Positions 12,817 through 26,924 of a stretch of 64,000 nt of DNA are shown here, piece after piece. The DNA is from Mycobacterium colombiense. Its GTDB lineage: Bacteria > Actinomycetota > Actinomycetes > Mycobacteriales > Mycobacteriaceae. The DNA is taken from assembly GCF_003284975.1 (NCBI RefSeq), contig NZ_QMEU01000009.1:1-64000 (forward strand). Direction: 5' to 3'. The position numbers and the translations under genes were made by a program. Below the pieces are notes generated by a model. That model was not told where the DNA came from. It searched no databases and was given only the letters and a program-made list of their open reading frames with translations. Position 1 is the stretch's first letter, and every line of letters starts with the position of its first letter.

Positions 12817-14042
12817 CGGGCCCGGGTGTGCGGGGCATGCTGACGGCCGTGGCCGCGGCGATGGTCACCGCGGGATGTGCCTCGAACGGCCTTGCCAGCC
12901 TTCCCCTTCCGGCCCCGGGCCTGGGCTCGGGCGGATATTCGCTGAACGCGGTGTTCTCCAACGCGCTGAACCTGCCGATGAACGCCAAGGTCAAGCTCGC
13001 CGGCGCCGACGTCGGGCAGCTCGAATCGATGGTCGCCCGCAATTACACCGCGGTCACCCGGCTGCGGATCCGGGACGGCGTGCAACTGCCGCGGGGAAGC
13101 ACCGCCGAATTGCGCACGGCCACACCGCTGGGCGACGTGTTCGTGGCGCTGAAGCCACCGGACGATGCCGACGGTCCGCTGCTGCGCGACGGGGACACCA
13201 TCGGCTTGGACTCGACCGCGGCCGCCGCGACCGTCGAGTCGGTGCTGAGCTCGGCGGCGATCCTGGTGAACGGCGGGGCGGTGCGCAATTTCACCAACAT
13301 CATCAACGGGTTCGGCAAGGCGACCGGAGATCAGGGCCAGGCGTTCGGAGACATGATCCGCAAGTCCAACGAGCTACTCGCGACGTTGGACGGCCGATCC
13401 GATCAGATCTCGCACGCGCTGACCCAATTGTCGCGCCTGTCCGACCAACTCGACGCCAAGAACCAGACGATCAGCGACCTGATGTCGGCGGCCCGCCCCG
13501 CCACCTCGGCCCTAGCCGACAACACCAGTCAACTGTCGAACCTGGCCGTGCAGGTCGGCGACACCTCCCGGTTGCTGGCCAGGTTCCCGTCGATCGGCGG
13601 GACCGACACCAGCGGCCGCAGCATGATCCGCGACCTGAACACGATCGCCGGGGCCGCCAACGACGTTGTGACGAGCCCCGACACCAGCTGGCTGTCGATA
13701 AATCGGCTGATTCCCGCGCTGGTCAAATCGACTGCGGGGAACTCGATTTCGGTGAATGTCGGCGTGGACAAGATCATGCTCGGATCGCTGCCCGACATCG
13801 GTTTCCCCGGTGACATCGGGCTGCACGGGCCGCACCACTACAACGTGAACCTGCTCGTCGGCACCCTCAAATACACCCTGTGGCGACTGCAGGAACGTGT
13901 GGTCGGCCGGGGACCCAATTCGCCTCAGATTCCGGTGATTCCGGACCCCAACGTTCCGGGACAGATCGACGTCGCGCCTGGGCCCCCGCCCGCACCGTCC
14001 CCGCCGCCGGGGCCGCCCCCACCGCCAGGACCGCAACCGTGA
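12813..14042 (+). CDS. mceE: MceE lipoprotein (LprN-type)
   Basis: 409 residues. The N-terminus is a lipoprotein signal peptide with the lipobox VTAGC, putting the acylated cysteine at residue 22; MceE is the lipoprotein subunit in known mce operons. The MCE domain follows (YSLNAVFSNALNLPMNAKVKLAGADVG). The last about 30 residues are almost pure Pro/Gly/Ala. The ATG at 12813 overlaps the mceD stop, and the stop overlaps the mceF GTG. Confidence 0.92.
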   Translation: MTGPGVRGMLTAVAAAMVTAGCASNGLASLPLPAPGLGSGGYSLNAVFSNALNLPMNAKVKLAGADVGQLESMVARNYTAVTRLRIRDGVQLPRGSTAELRTATPLGDVFVALKPPDDADGPLLRDGDTIGLDSTAAAATVESVLSSAAILVNGGAVRNFTNIINGFGKATGDQGQAFGDMIRKSNELLATLDGRSDQISHALTQLSRLSDQLDAKNQTISDLMSAARPATSALADNTSQLSNLAVQVGDTSRLLARFPSIGGTDTSGRSMIRDLNTIAGAANDVVTSPDTSWLSINRLIPALVKSTAGNSISVNVGVDKIMLGSLPDIGFPGDIGLHGPHHYNVNLLVGTLKYTLWRLQERVVGRGPNSPQIPVIPDPNVPGQIDVAPGPPPAPSPPPGPPPPPGPQP

Positions 14043-15298
14043 TCCGCGCCGTCGCCGACTTCGCCAATCTCGTTGTGCGCACGGTGCGCACCGCGCACCG
14101 GCAACAGGTCTGGCTGTCGGTGGCCGGCCTGGTGCTCATCCTGGTCGTGGCGACCGCCTATCTGCTCGTTGGCGCGCTACGGGTGAAGCCCTTCGCCTCG
14201 TCCTACCGGGTCACCGTGCAGCTGGTGGAATCCGGCGGCCTGCTACCCAACCAGGACGTCGCGCTGCGCGGTGTCCGCGTCGGCCGCATCGAATCGCTGC
14301 AGATCACCGACAACGGCGTGAACGCCGTCGCCAGTATCACGTCGAAGGTGCGGATCCCCGCGAACAGCGTGGTGCACGTGTCGGCGCTGTCGCCGGCCGG
14401 CGAGCAGTACATCAACTTCGAGGCCGCCTCCGACGCCGGGCCGTACCTGCACGACGGCAGCCTCATCGCCTCAGACCACACCACCGTTCCCGTCAGCTTG
14501 GCCGAGTTGCTCGGCGACGCCGACGGGCTGCTGGCCCAGGTCGACCCGCACAAGATCGAATTGATCAAACGGGAATTGAGCCTGAGCAGACAGGGCCCGG
14601 CCAAGCTGACCGCCATCGTCGACGGCGGCACGTTCCTGCTCTCGGCGCTCGATTCGGTGCTGCCCCAAACCACCAGCATCATCAAGACCAGCCGGGTCGT
14701 GCTCACCCTGGCGAGCGACAAGAACGCCGGATTGGGCTCCACCGCAACCGAACTCAACCAGACGCTGACCGGCGTGGCGAGAATGCAGGCCGGCTATCGC
14801 CGGTTGACTCAGCAGACGCCGCGCACCCTGTCAGCCGTCGACAATCTGTTCGCCGACAACTCCGACACCATGGTGCAGTTGCTGGGCAGCATGGCCACCA
14901 TGTCGCAGCTGTTCTATCTGCGGGTCCCGGCGCTCAACGCACTGTTCCCCGACTACCGCGGGTCGGTATTGGACGCGGTGACGAGCGCCTTTCACGACGG
15001 CGGCGTCTGGGCGACCGCCGACCTGTATCCCCGCTACGTCTGCGACTACGGGACACCGGCGCACGCCTCCTCGGCCGCCGACTACTACGAGCCGTTCATG
15101 TACACCTACTGCCGCGACGACGACCCGGCGGTCTCGATCCGCGGGGCCAAGAACGCGCCACGGCCGGGCGGCGACGACACCGCCGGTCCGCCGCCGGGCG
15201 CGAACCTGGGCCAGCGAACCGATCCGACCCCGCGAGGCCGCTACACCATTCCCACCCCCTACGGCGGTCCGCAACTGCCGATCGAACCGCCCCACTGA
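14039..15298 (+). CDS. mceF: MceF lipid-import protein
   Basis: 419 residues from the GTG at 14039, overlapping the mceE stop as GTGA. Membrane segment at about residues 25-46, then the MCE domain (YRVTVQLVESGGLLPNQDVALRGVRVG) and a helical region; the tail is proline-rich. Translation from an upstream start at 13880 would run through the mceE tail and gives no family similarity. Last of the six Mce subunits. Confidence 0.91.
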   Translation: MIRAVADFANLVVRTVRTAHRQQVWLSVAGLVLILVVATAYLLVGALRVKPFASSYRVTVQLVESGGLLPNQDVALRGVRVGRIESLQITDNGVNAVASITSKVRIPANSVVHVSALSPAGEQYINFEAASDAGPYLHDGSLIASDHTTVPVSLAELLGDADGLLAQVDPHKIELIKRELSLSRQGPAKLTAIVDGGTFLLSALDSVLPQTTSIIKTSRVVLTLASDKNAGLGSTATELNQTLTGVARMQAGYRRLTQQTPRTLSAVDNLFADNSDTMVQLLGSMATMSQLFYLRVPALNALFPDYRGSVLDAVTSAFHDGGVWATADLYPRYVCDYGTPAHASSAADYYEPFMYTYCRDDDPAVSIRGAKNAPRPGGDDTAGPPPGANLGQRTDPTPRGRYTIPTPYGGPQLPIEPPH

Positions 15299-15336
15299 GC
15301 CCTGGCCCATCCCAGCCGACCTTTAAGGAGATGATC

Positions 15337-16047
<711 letters not shown>

Positions 16048-16065
16048 GTCGAGCGGAGCAACCCC

Positions 16066-16833
16066 ATGCTCAAAAGACTGTCGGCGGCAATTGTATTGGT
16101 CACGGCGGCAACCATTCCCGGCGCGGCCACCACGCACGCGTCCGCGCCGTCGTTCTGCGGTGAGCTCGGCGGCGATTGGGACGGCCAGTACTGCCACACC
16201 GCGGTGACGTCGGAACGCAACGCCGTTCGCGACATCAAGGTGGCCGTGCCCGACGACCTCGTCGACAACCCGACCACGGGGCCGGTGATCCGTGACTACC
16301 TGCACACCCTGGTCAACAACTGGAAGACCGCAAACGCCAGCATGGCCGCCGACAGCTACGGCGAGGAGAACTTCGAGGTCTTCCGGCACGGCAACCTGCT
16401 CAGCGCGGTGTTCCACGAGGACTATCACGCCGACGGGCCCAAACCCAACAACGCCTATCGGACGTTCACCTTCGACATGGCGGCGGGTCGACGGGTGCAG
16501 CTCGCCGACCTGACGACGTCGAACCCGCTGACCGCGATCCCGCCGCTGGCTGCGCCGTTCATCGACACCGCACTCAATCAGGCTCCGCCACCGCATGATC
16601 CGGGCACCTACCCCTTCATCCTCGACCGTTGGACTCCCGACAAGGTCTACTCGGGCGCTTACAAGGCGTGGGCGCTGACGCCCGACGAGTTGATCATCTA
16701 CATGCCCGACTATCCGGTCGGTCACGACGAGCCGATCAACTTCTCCCCCGGGCTGCCGCAGTGGTACATGGACGGCGGCACCGTCCAGGCGCACATCCCG
16801 CTGTCGGCGCTGGGTCCGGTGCTGCGCATCTGA
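16066..16833 (+). CDS. MPT64-like secreted protein (DUF3298/RsiV-type fold)
   Basis: 255 residues. A clear Sec signal peptide covers residues 1 to about 26, with cleavage probably after ASA. The mature part begins FCGELGGDWDGQYC, mirroring the YCEELKGTDTGQAC start of mature MPT64 (Rv1980c), including the two spaced cysteines. A second half, with FDMAAGRRVQLADL and a C-terminal VQAHIPLSALGPVL, matches the DUF3298-type domain. Function unknown; MPT64 is a secreted antigen. It starts 18 bp after the mam gene with GGAG upstream, so it is the last gene of the mce operon and may act with the importer. Confidence 0.78.
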   Translation: MLKRLSAAIVLVTAATIPGAATTHASAPSFCGELGGDWDGQYCHTAVTSERNAVRDIKVAVPDDLVDNPTTGPVIRDYLHTLVNNWKTANASMAADSYGEENFEVFRHGNLLSAVFHEDYHADGPKPNNAYRTFTFDMAAGRRVQLADLTTSNPLTAIPPLAAPFIDTALNQAPPPHDPGTYPFILDRWTPDKVYSGAYKAWALTPDELIIYMPDYPVGHDEPINFSPGLPQWYMDGGTVQAHIPLSALGPVLRI

Positions 16834-16834
16834 A

Positions 16835-16865
16835 CGGAGCCCTCGGTCCTGGCGCATCGGCTCCG
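16835..16865 (+). terminator. Possible hairpin terminator after the mce operon
   Basis: CGGAGCC (16835-16841) and GGCTCCG (16859-16865) are a perfect 7-bp inverted repeat with a 17-nt loop, directly after the stop of the last mce-operon gene. No T-run follows, which is common for mycobacterial terminators. The rest of the gap up to malQ (to 17064) shows nothing else. Confidence 0.35.
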
Positions 16866-17064
16866 CATGTGGCCGAGTCGTTTTCACTCCGGCGAATCGC
16901 GCACCGCCTGCTGCTGATCACGACGCGGGCACCCCGTGTAAGTCGGCCGCGGATGGGTACGTTCCGAAAGTGCGCCCGCCTCTTTGCTATCTGAATGCTT
17001 GCCGTGCTCGCGATGTCCAGCCGCCACCGGCCCGCCCCGCCCTGCCGCCGGTGCGGACGATCTG

Positions 17065-19071
17065 ATGGCCGCACCCAAGCCGGTGCCCGAGGACCTGCGC
17101 CAGCTGGCCCAGGCCCATGGCGTGGCGACCTTTTACCGCAATGAGCGTCGGGAACCGGTAGAGGTCGATGCCGACGTGGTGGTCCGGGTGCTGGCGTTGC
17201 TCGAGGTCGACGCCGCCAGCGAGGCCGATCGGCGCCGCGAATTGGCGAAGCTGGCCGAGCGCAAGCGCGCGGGAGCCCTGGCGCCGACCATCGCGATGCG
17301 ACTGGACGGCCGGCCGCGGCCGTTGCCCGGAGCGGCGGTGCTGGTCGCCGAGGACGGCACCCGCGCCGACGTACGCGGCGAACTGCCCGGCGATCTGGCG
17401 CCGGGCTGGTACCGGCTGCATACCGCGGACGGCCAGGAGGTCACCCTGGTTGCGGCCCCGCCGCGGGTGCCCCAGACGGCGGTGACCTGGGGATGGATGC
17501 TGCAGCTGTACGCGCTGCGCTCGGGCCGCTCCTGGGGCATCGGTGATCTGGGCGACCTGCGGGCGTTCATCGATTGGACCGCGGCGGCGCACGGCGCAGG
17601 CGCGGTATTGCTCAACCCGCTCAACGCCCCCGGCCCGACGCATCCGGTTCAGCCCTCGCCCTACACCCCGTCCAGTCGACGATTCAGCAACCCGCTGGCC
17701 CTGCGCATCGAGGACCTCGACGCCTACCATCGAGCAGACCCGCAAACCCGCGCGGAAGTCGACGCCCTGCGCGTCTGGCCGGAGACCGAGCGGATCGACC
17801 ACGACCTCGTCTGGGCCGCCAAGCGCGACGCGCTGGAGTTGCTGTGGCGCGCGGAAAATCGGCCCTGCCCACTGGACGAGTCCCCGTCTTCCGCGGCGCT
17901 GCGCGACTGGGCGACCTACTGCGCGCTGGCCGAGCGGTACGGCGGGCGCTGGCCGCGATGGCCCGAATCCCTGCGCGATGTCCACGGACCGGGAGTCACC
18001 CAGGCTCGCCGCGAACTGGCACCCAGGATCGCCTTTCACGCCTGGGTGCAGCAACGCTGTGCCGAACAGCTCGGCGAAGTCCGCAGCGCCGCGCGACGAG
18101 CCGGCATGGCGCTGGGTGTATTGCACGACCTGCCGGTGGGCGTCGACTCCGACGGGGCCGACGCGTGGGCCCTGGCCGACATGCTGGCCACCGGAGTTCA
18201 CGTCGGCGCTCCCCCGGACAATTTCACCCCGCGCGGCCAAGACTGGGGGCTGCCGCCCTGGCGGCCGGACCGGCTCGCCGCCACCGGTTACACCGCGCTG
18301 CGAGACATGCTGCGCGCCATACTTGTTCACGCCGACGGACTGCGGATCGACCACGTCGCGGGGTTGTGGCGGTTGTGGTGGATACCGCCGGGCGAGTCGG
18401 CCGACCGGGGCACCTACGTCCACTACGACGCCGACGCCATGCTTGCCGTGCTCGCGCTGGAAGCCCAGCGGGCCGGCGCGACCGTCGTCGGCGAAGACCT
18501 GGGGACTGTCGAGCCGGAAGTCACGGAAGCGTTGGGCGACAACGGAATGCTGGGCTGCGCAGTGTCCTGGTTTACCCGCGACGAGTCCGCGCCCGGCCAA
18601 CCCTTACTTGCGTCGTCGCAGTGGCCGGCGCGGGCGGCCGCGAGCCTTTCCACCCATGACCTGCCCACTGCGGCCGGCTTTCTGCGCGGCGAACACGTGC
18701 GGGTGCGCGTCGAGCTCGACCTGCTCGACGACGTACCGGCGGAGCAGGCCTCGGCCGATAAGGAAAAGGCCGAGTGGCTGGCCCTGCTGCGTTCCGAAGG
18801 GCTGTTGCCCGACGACCCGGACGAGAACGACGCCCCGAACGAGAACGCCATCATCACCGCGATGCACCGGTTCTTGGCGGCCACGCCGAGCAAGTTGAAG
18901 CTGATCTCGCCCTACGACATCGTCGCCGAACCGCGACAACCGAATCTGCCCGGCACCATAGACGAATATCCGAACTGGCGGCTGCCGTTGCCGCAAACGC
19001 TGGAGCAGCTGCGCGAGGACCCGCGCGTCGCCGAAATCACCGCCATATTTCGGGCCGCCGCCGAGGGCTGA
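17065..19071 (+). CDS. malQ: 4-alpha-glucanotransferase MalQ
   Basis: 668 residues, GH77 amylomaltase. It transfers 1,4-alpha-glucan chains between maltodextrins and acts in the cytosol. The three catalytic acids are visible: the nucleophile D429 in GLRIDHVAG, the acid/base E477 in VVGEDLG and the transition-state stabiliser D532 in STHDLPT. The N-terminal about 150 residues are the extra beta-rich domain of bacterial MalQ. The ATG at 17065 is chosen; the frame is open to 16984, but those residues are unconserved. In M. tuberculosis malQ is elsewhere (Rv1781c), so its place beside metH is a lineage difference. Converges on metH. Confidence 0.92.
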   Translation: MAAPKPVPEDLRQLAQAHGVATFYRNERREPVEVDADVVVRVLALLEVDAASEADRRRELAKLAERKRAGALAPTIAMRLDGRPRPLPGAAVLVAEDGTRADVRGELPGDLAPGWYRLHTADGQEVTLVAAPPRVPQTAVTWGWMLQLYALRSGRSWGIGDLGDLRAFIDWTAAAHGAGAVLLNPLNAPGPTHPVQPSPYTPSSRRFSNPLALRIEDLDAYHRADPQTRAEVDALRVWPETERIDHDLVWAAKRDALELLWRAENRPCPLDESPSSAALRDWATYCALAERYGGRWPRWPESLRDVHGPGVTQARRELAPRIAFHAWVQQRCAEQLGEVRSAARRAGMALGVLHDLPVGVDSDGADAWALADMLATGVHVGAPPDNFTPRGQDWGLPPWRPDRLAATGYTALRDMLRAILVHADGLRIDHVAGLWRLWWIPPGESADRGTYVHYDADAMLAVLALEAQRAGATVVGEDLGTVEPEVTEALGDNGMLGCAVSWFTRDESAPGQPLLASSQWPARAAASLSTHDLPTAAGFLRGEHVRVRVELDLLDDVPAEQASADKEKAEWLALLRSEGLLPDDPDENDAPNENAIITAMHRFLAATPSKLKLISPYDIVAEPRQPNLPGTIDEYPNWRLPLPQTLEQLREDPRVAEITAIFRAAAEG

Positions 19072-19088
19072 GCCCGCCGAGGGCTCAG
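19068..19088. terminator. Bidirectional hairpin between malQ and metH
   Basis: CTGAGCCC at 19068-19075 and GGGCTCAG at 19081-19088 form a perfect 8-bp stem with a 5-nt loop. The left arm includes the malQ stop codon. It sits between two converging genes, where it could terminate both. No T-tract. Confidence 0.55.
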
Positions 19089-19101
19089 TCGTCCGAAGAG
19101 C

Positions 19102-22887
<3,786 letters not shown>

Positions 22888-22902
22888 GTGCACTCCTTCC
22901 AT

Positions 22903-22979
22903 AGCGGAAGGCGTCCTTGACTCTGCCGAGCGTGGCGGATACCGGTAAAGACCCGTATCCGTTGCAACGCCTCTCGACC
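22903..22979 (-). promoter_or_regulatory. SAH riboswitch candidate upstream of metH
   Basis: Read on the minus strand, GGTCGAG (22979-22973) can pair with CTCGGC (22930-22925), and AGGCGT (22972-22967) with ACGCCT (22914-22909), in the interleaved order 5'P1-5'P2-3'P1-3'P2, the LL-type pseudoknot of S-adenosylhomocysteine riboswitches. Between them is a 10-pair hairpin with one G-G mismatch (22960-22937, GGATAC...GTATCC). Conserved SAH-aptamer segments are recognisable: GCGTTGCAA (consensus GCGYUGCRA) and CCACGCTCG (consensus CCAGGCUCG, one mismatch). SAH riboswitches are ON switches known upstream of ahcY and metH. The 3' arm ends about 20 nt before the start codon, next to the GGAAGGAG ribosome site. 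Confidence 0.68.
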
Positions 22980-23254
22980 AGAAAAGTCTACGTCGTCACC
23001 CGATCGACGCCCGGACGCCCAACTCATCGCCGCTATCGACAGCTCGTCCAGCTGTCTGCGACATAGTTACCAAGGTTAACGAAATCACAGCCGGACCTAT
23101 TTCGTCTGGACCGCCGAGGATGTCAGTGTCGCAGCGGTGTTCGTTGGCGGCTGTCACGCCATAAGAATAGTCGTCCTATGCAGAGCCCCCGGCTGAGCGC
23201 CAATCGGCCGACAATCCTTAGCCACCACGGCCCGAACATCGGGCCGGAAGGCCG

Positions 23255-23266
23255 TACGCTAAATCT
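23255..23266 (+). promoter_or_regulatory. Candidate leaderless promoter of the PAC2 gene
   Basis: TACGCT (23255-23260) is followed by AAATCT and then the GTG at 23267, the spacing of a mycobacterial -10 box to a leaderless start codon. No ribosome-binding site precedes the GTG. Between the riboswitch (22979) and this box, about 275 bp hold no recognisable gene; promoters of both divergent genes must lie here. Confidence 0.5.
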
Positions 23267-24169
23267 GTGACCCCGCCCGACGGCCCCCCCTTTGGCCTCC
23301 CTGGTGAGAAGGCGGCATTGCCCGAACTGCACCACACCGTCGTCGTGGCCGCGTTCGAGGGTTGGAACGACGCCGGCGACGCGGCCAGCGACGCGCTCGA
23401 GCACCTCGAGGCCATCTGGGAAGCGGACCCGATCTTGGAGATCGACGACGAGGCCTACTACGACTACCAGGTGAATCGCCCGGTGATCCGGCAAGTGGAC
23501 GGGGTGACCCGCGAGCTGGTGTGGCCGGCGATGCGGATCTCGCACTGCCGCCCGCCGGGCAGCGACCGCGACGTCGTGCTGATGCACGGGGTGGAACCCA
23601 ACATGCGCTGGCGGACTTTCTGCGCGGAGCTGGTGGCCATCGCCGACAAGCTCAACGTGGACACCGTGGTGATCCTTGGCGCGCTGCTGGCCGACACCCC
23701 GCACACCCGGCCGGTCCCGGTGTCGGGCGCGGCATACTCCCCCGAGTCGGCGAAACGCTTCGGCCTCGAGGAAAGCCGCTACGAGGGGCCGACCGGCATC
23801 GCCGGGGTGTTCCAGGACTCCTGCGTGGCCGCCGGGATTCCCGCGGTGACGTTCTGGGCGGCGGTGCCGCACTACGTCTCGCAGCCGCCGAACCCGAAGG
23901 CCACGGTGGCCCTGCTGCGCCGCGTCGAGGACGTCCTCGACATCGAGGTGCCGCTGGCCGACCTGCCGACGGACGCCGAGGAATGGGAGCAGGCGGTCAC
24001 CGAGATGACGGCCGAGGACGAGGACCTCGCCGAGTACGTGCTGTCGCTCGAGCAACGCGGCGACGCCGAGGTCGACATGAACGACGCGCTGGGCAAGATC
24101 GACGGCGACGCGCTGGCTGCCGAGTTCGAGCGTTACCTGCGCCGGCGTCGCCCCGGTTTCGGGCGCTAG
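23267..24169 (+). CDS. PAC2 family protein (Rv2125-like)
   Basis: 300 residues, PAC2 (proteasome assembly chaperone) domain covering most of the protein, with the family stretch [20 protein letters not shown] near the N-terminus and [27 protein letters not shown] centrally. It resembles Rv2125, whose crystal structure is known but whose function is not. The C-terminal about 80 residues are acidic and helical. Mycobacteria have a proteasome, but involvement of this protein is unproven. Divergent from metH, as in M. tuberculosis. Confidence 0.85.
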   Translation: MTPPDGPPFGLPGEKAALPELHHTVVVAAFEGWNDAGDAASDALEHLEAIWEADPILEIDDEAYYDYQVNRPVIRQVDGVTRELVWPAMRISHCRPPGSDRDVVLMHGVEPNMRWRTFCAELVAIADKLNVDTVVILGALLADTPHTRPVPVSGAAYSPESAKRFGLEESRYEGPTGIAGVFQDSCVAAGIPAVTFWAAVPHYVSQPPNPKATVALLRRVEDVLDIEVPLADLPTDAEEWEQAVTEMTAEDEDLAEYVLSLEQRGDAEVDMNDALGKIDGDALAAEFERYLRRRRPGFGR

Positions 24170-24266
24170 TGGCGCTGACCACCGGGCGCTGCCGGGATTC
24201 TTCGAATTTGCCGTCGACCGATCAATTGCGCAAGCATCGCTTCGCGACCTACCGATTGGACGTTTC

Positions 24267-25742
24267 ATGGCCGCGTTGCCCGATGATCGCAACCCCGATC
24301 CCGTAGCCGGCTCAGCTCCTCTAGCCGGCCCAGATCCCGGCGCAGTCGGCGAAGACGCAGGCTACCGCAAGGGACTCAAGCCCCGCCAGGTGCAGATGAT
24401 CGGCATCGGCGGGGCGATCGGCTCCGGGCTGTTCCTCGGGGCGGGCGGGCGGCTGGCCAAGGCGGGACCCGGGATGTTCCTGATCTACGCCGTGTGCGGG
24501 ATCTTCGTCTTCCTCATCCTGCGGGCCTTGGGCGAGTTGGTCTTGCATCGTCCGTCGTCGGGCTCGTTCGTGTCGTACTCGCGAGAGTTCTTCGGCGAGA
24601 AGGCCGCCTACGCGATCGGCTGGATGTACTTCCTGGGCTGGTCGATGACGGCCATCGTCGACACCACCGCGATCGCCACCTACCTGCGGCGGTGGACGGC
24701 CTTCGAATCCATCCCTCAGTGGGTGCTGGCCCTGCTGGCACTGGTCGTGGTGTTGTCGATGAACCTGATCTCGGTGGAGTGGTTCGGCGAGCTGGAATTC
24801 TGGGCGGCGCTGGTCAAGGTTCTCGCGCTGGTGGCCTTCCTGGCGGTCGGGATCGTCTTCCTGGCGGGGCGGTATCGGATCGACGGCCACCGCACCGGGC
24901 TGAGCCTGTGGACCAATCACGGCGGACTGTTTCCCTCCGGCGTGCTGGCGGTCCTGCTGACTACCTCGGGCGTCGTATTCGCCTATGCCGCCATCGAATT
25001 GGTGGGCACGGCCGCCGGGGAGACCGCCGAGCCGGAGAAGGTCATGCCCCGCGCGATCAACGCGGTCATCGCGCGCATCGCGATCTTTTACGTCGGGTCC
25101 GTGGCGCTGCTGGCCTTGCTGCTGCCCTACACCTCCTACAAGGCCACCGAAAGTCCTTTCGTCACCTTCTTTTCGAAGATCGGCTTCCACGGCGCCGGCG
25201 ACCTGATGAACATCGTGGTGCTCACCGCCGCCCTGTCGAGCCTGAACGCCGGGCTGTATTCCACCGGCCGCATCATGCACTCGATGGCGTCCAGCGGCAG
25301 CGGTCCCCGGTTCGCCACCCGGATGTCGAAGAACGGGGTGCCCTTCGTCGGCATTGCGATGGCGGCCGCCATCTGCCTGCTCGGCATCGGCCTGAACGCC
25401 GTCAACCCCGGCGAGGCCTTCGAGATCGTGCTCAACATCGTGGCGCCGGGAATCCTCGCGAGCTGGGCCACCATCGTGCTGTGTCAGCTGCGCTTCTACC
25501 GGCTGGCCAAGGCCGGGCAGGTAGAACGCCCGCAGTTCCGGATGCCGTGGGCCCCGTATTCCGGGTATCTCACCCTGGCATTTTTGGCCGGCGTCCTGGT
25601 CATGATGGCGTTCGATAAGGACACCGGCACCTGGACCATCGCGACGGTGGTGGTGGTCATTCCGGCGCTGAGCGCCGGATGGTTCCTGGTGCGCCGGCGG
25701 GTGGCGGCTGTCGCGTCGCAGCGCGCGGCCCCGACCGGCTAG
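24267..25742 (+). CDS. ansP1: Amino-acid permease, AnsP1-like (Rv2127-like)
   Basis: 491 residues, APC-superfamily amino-acid permease with about 12 membrane spans. The first span has the substrate-binding unwound motif [16 protein letters not shown], and [25 protein letters not shown] is the following family signature. By position (after the PAC2 gene) and length it corresponds to AnsP1, an aspartate/asparagine importer in M. tuberculosis; the precise substrate here is inferred. The first about 30 residues are a proline-rich cytoplasmic tail. Its stop overlaps that of the converging dehydrogenase by 4 bp. Confidence 0.87.
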   Translation: MAALPDDRNPDPVAGSAPLAGPDPGAVGEDAGYRKGLKPRQVQMIGIGGAIGSGLFLGAGGRLAKAGPGMFLIYAVCGIFVFLILRALGELVLHRPSSGSFVSYSREFFGEKAAYAIGWMYFLGWSMTAIVDTTAIATYLRRWTAFESIPQWVLALLALVVVLSMNLISVEWFGELEFWAALVKVLALVAFLAVGIVFLAGRYRIDGHRTGLSLWTNHGGLFPSGVLAVLLTTSGVVFAYAAIELVGTAAGETAEPEKVMPRAINAVIARIAIFYVGSVALLALLLPYTSYKATESPFVTFFSKIGFHGAGDLMNIVVLTAALSSLNAGLYSTGRIMHSMASSGSGPRFATRMSKNGVPFVGIAMAAAICLLGIGLNAVNPGEAFEIVLNIVAPGILASWATIVLCQLRFYRLAKAGQVERPQFRMPWAPYSGYLTLAFLAGVLVMMAFDKDTGTWTIATVVVVIPALSAGWFLVRRRVAAVASQRAAPTG

Positions 25743-26617
25743 GAGCTGCCGAGGTCGCGGTTGTAGGCGCTGGTGGAGCGGCCCAGCGCGGCGACTTGGG
25801 CGTCCAGCTGGGGCAGCAGCTCGGCGGTGGATTTGCGCAGAGGCATTTCGCCGACCGGACTGGACAACACCGGCTTGACCCAACGGAACAGCGCCACCCA
25901 GCGCGGGCAGTAGACGCGGGTGCGCCGCCGCTCGATGCCCTTGACGAAGGCGGCCGCGCACTTGTCGACGGTCGTCGTCTTGTTCAATGGCCACGGGAAG
26001 CTGGCCAGCAGCTGGTTGAACGCCGGCAGGTCGGACTGGGTGTCGCGGACCAGGGCGGTGTTGATCCAGGACATGTGCGCCGAGCCGACCGTGACGCCCA
26101 GGTGGGCCACCTCCAGCCGCAGCGCGTTGGCCAGCAGTTCGACGCCGGCCTTGGAGGCGTTGTACGGCGCCAGCCCGGGGCAGGCGGTGTAGGCGGCCAG
26201 CGACGAGACGATGAGGACGTAGCCGCGGCGCTCGATCACCGCCGGCAACGTGGCGCGCACGGTGTGAAAGACGCCGAGCACATTGATGTCGAGCACTCGT
26301 TTGAATGCGTCGGAATCGACCTGCAGCACCGATCCGTAGCTGGCGATGCCGGCGTTGGCCACCACCATGTCGATGCCGCCGAATCGCTCGACGGCGCGGG
26401 CGGCGGCGGTCTCCATCGCGGACAGGTCGCGCACGTCCGCGACGGCCGTCAGTACCCGTTCTTCGCCGAGTTCGGCGGCGAGGGCTTTCAGATCGGCTTC
26501 GTTGAGATCGGTCAAGACGAGCTTGGCGCCCCCGGCAGACAGCCGCCGAGCGGTCTCGGCCCCGATCCCCCGGGCACCGCCGGTGATGAAAACAACTTTG
26601 TCCTGCAGCGATGTCAT
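25739..26617 (-). CDS. Short-chain dehydrogenase/reductase (Rv2129c-like)
   Basis: 292 residues, classical SDR. NAD(P)-binding TGGARGIG near residue 13, DMVVANAG (an NNAG variant), the catalytic serine in [10 protein letters not shown] and the YNASK active site are all present. Substrate unknown. The ATG at 26617 is chosen over an upstream start at 26695, because it gives the usual N-terminus and TACGTT (26625-26630) lies seven bases before it, fitting a leaderless promoter. It corresponds in position to Rv2129c; from here the gene order leaves that of M. tuberculosis. Confidence 0.88.
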   Translation of the reverse strand: MTSLQDKVVFITGGARGIGAETARRLSAGGAKLVLTDLNEADLKALAAELGEERVLTAVADVRDLSAMETAAARAVERFGGIDMVVANAGIASYGSVLQVDSDAFKRVLDINVLGVFHTVRATLPAVIERRGYVLIVSSLAAYTACPGLAPYNASKAGVELLANALRLEVAHLGVTVGSAHMSWINTALVRDTQSDLPAFNQLLASFPWPLNKTTTVDKCAAAFVKGIERRRTRVYCPRWVALFRWVKPVLSSPVGEMPLRKSTAELLPQLDAQVAALGRSTSAYNRDLGSS

Positions 26618-26630
26618 GGTCGCCAACGTA
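26618..26630 (-). promoter_or_regulatory. Candidate leaderless promoter of the SDR gene
   Basis: On the minus strand TACGTT (26630-26625) is followed by seven bases and the ATG at 26617. It fits the TANNNT -10 box placed for a transcript beginning at the start codon. Confidence 0.4.
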
Positions 26631-26825
26631 CCGTGCGGGCAGTCGGGTGCATCGCCCGCGCCGCGACCTCGGTCGACACCGACAGGATTGTGCACGCGAG
26701 CCGCCGATCTGCGGTGAATCAGCAGGCTAATGAATTAGCCTGGAATGGCCCTCGCGCACCGCTGAAATTGACATTAACGAAAATGCCAGGATATTAGGCC
26801 GCTCTCACAAGTTTGCGTGGTGACA

Positions 26826-26924
26826 ATGTGTAAGGCTTTATCTGCGGCGGCTCTGGCCACACTGTTCTGCGGAATGATGAGCTGCGCCGGATCGACGGGC
26901 TTTTCTCCGTTAACACTACGCTAA
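26826..26924 (+). CDS. Possible 32-residue lipoprotein-like peptide
   Basis: A short open frame: a hydrophobic stretch (ALSAAALATLFCGMM) ends in SCAGST, which resembles a lipoprotein signal with a non-ideal lipobox, and the frame then stops after 12 more residues. It could be the decayed start of a larger exported protein, a tiny lipoprotein, or chance. No good ribosome-binding site is visible. Known families do not settle it. Confidence 0.2.
   Translation: MCKALSAAALATLFCGMMSCAGSTGFSPLTLR

Noticed and set aside
22888-23266. Cobalamin riboswitch upstream of metH
   Set aside because: No B12-box-like sequence was found; the visible structure fits the SAH aptamer instead.
26826-26841. TGTAAGGCTTTATC resembling the shared promoter block
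   Set aside because: Only one block matches, with an extra base; the -10 box and other blocks are missing, so it is probably chance.
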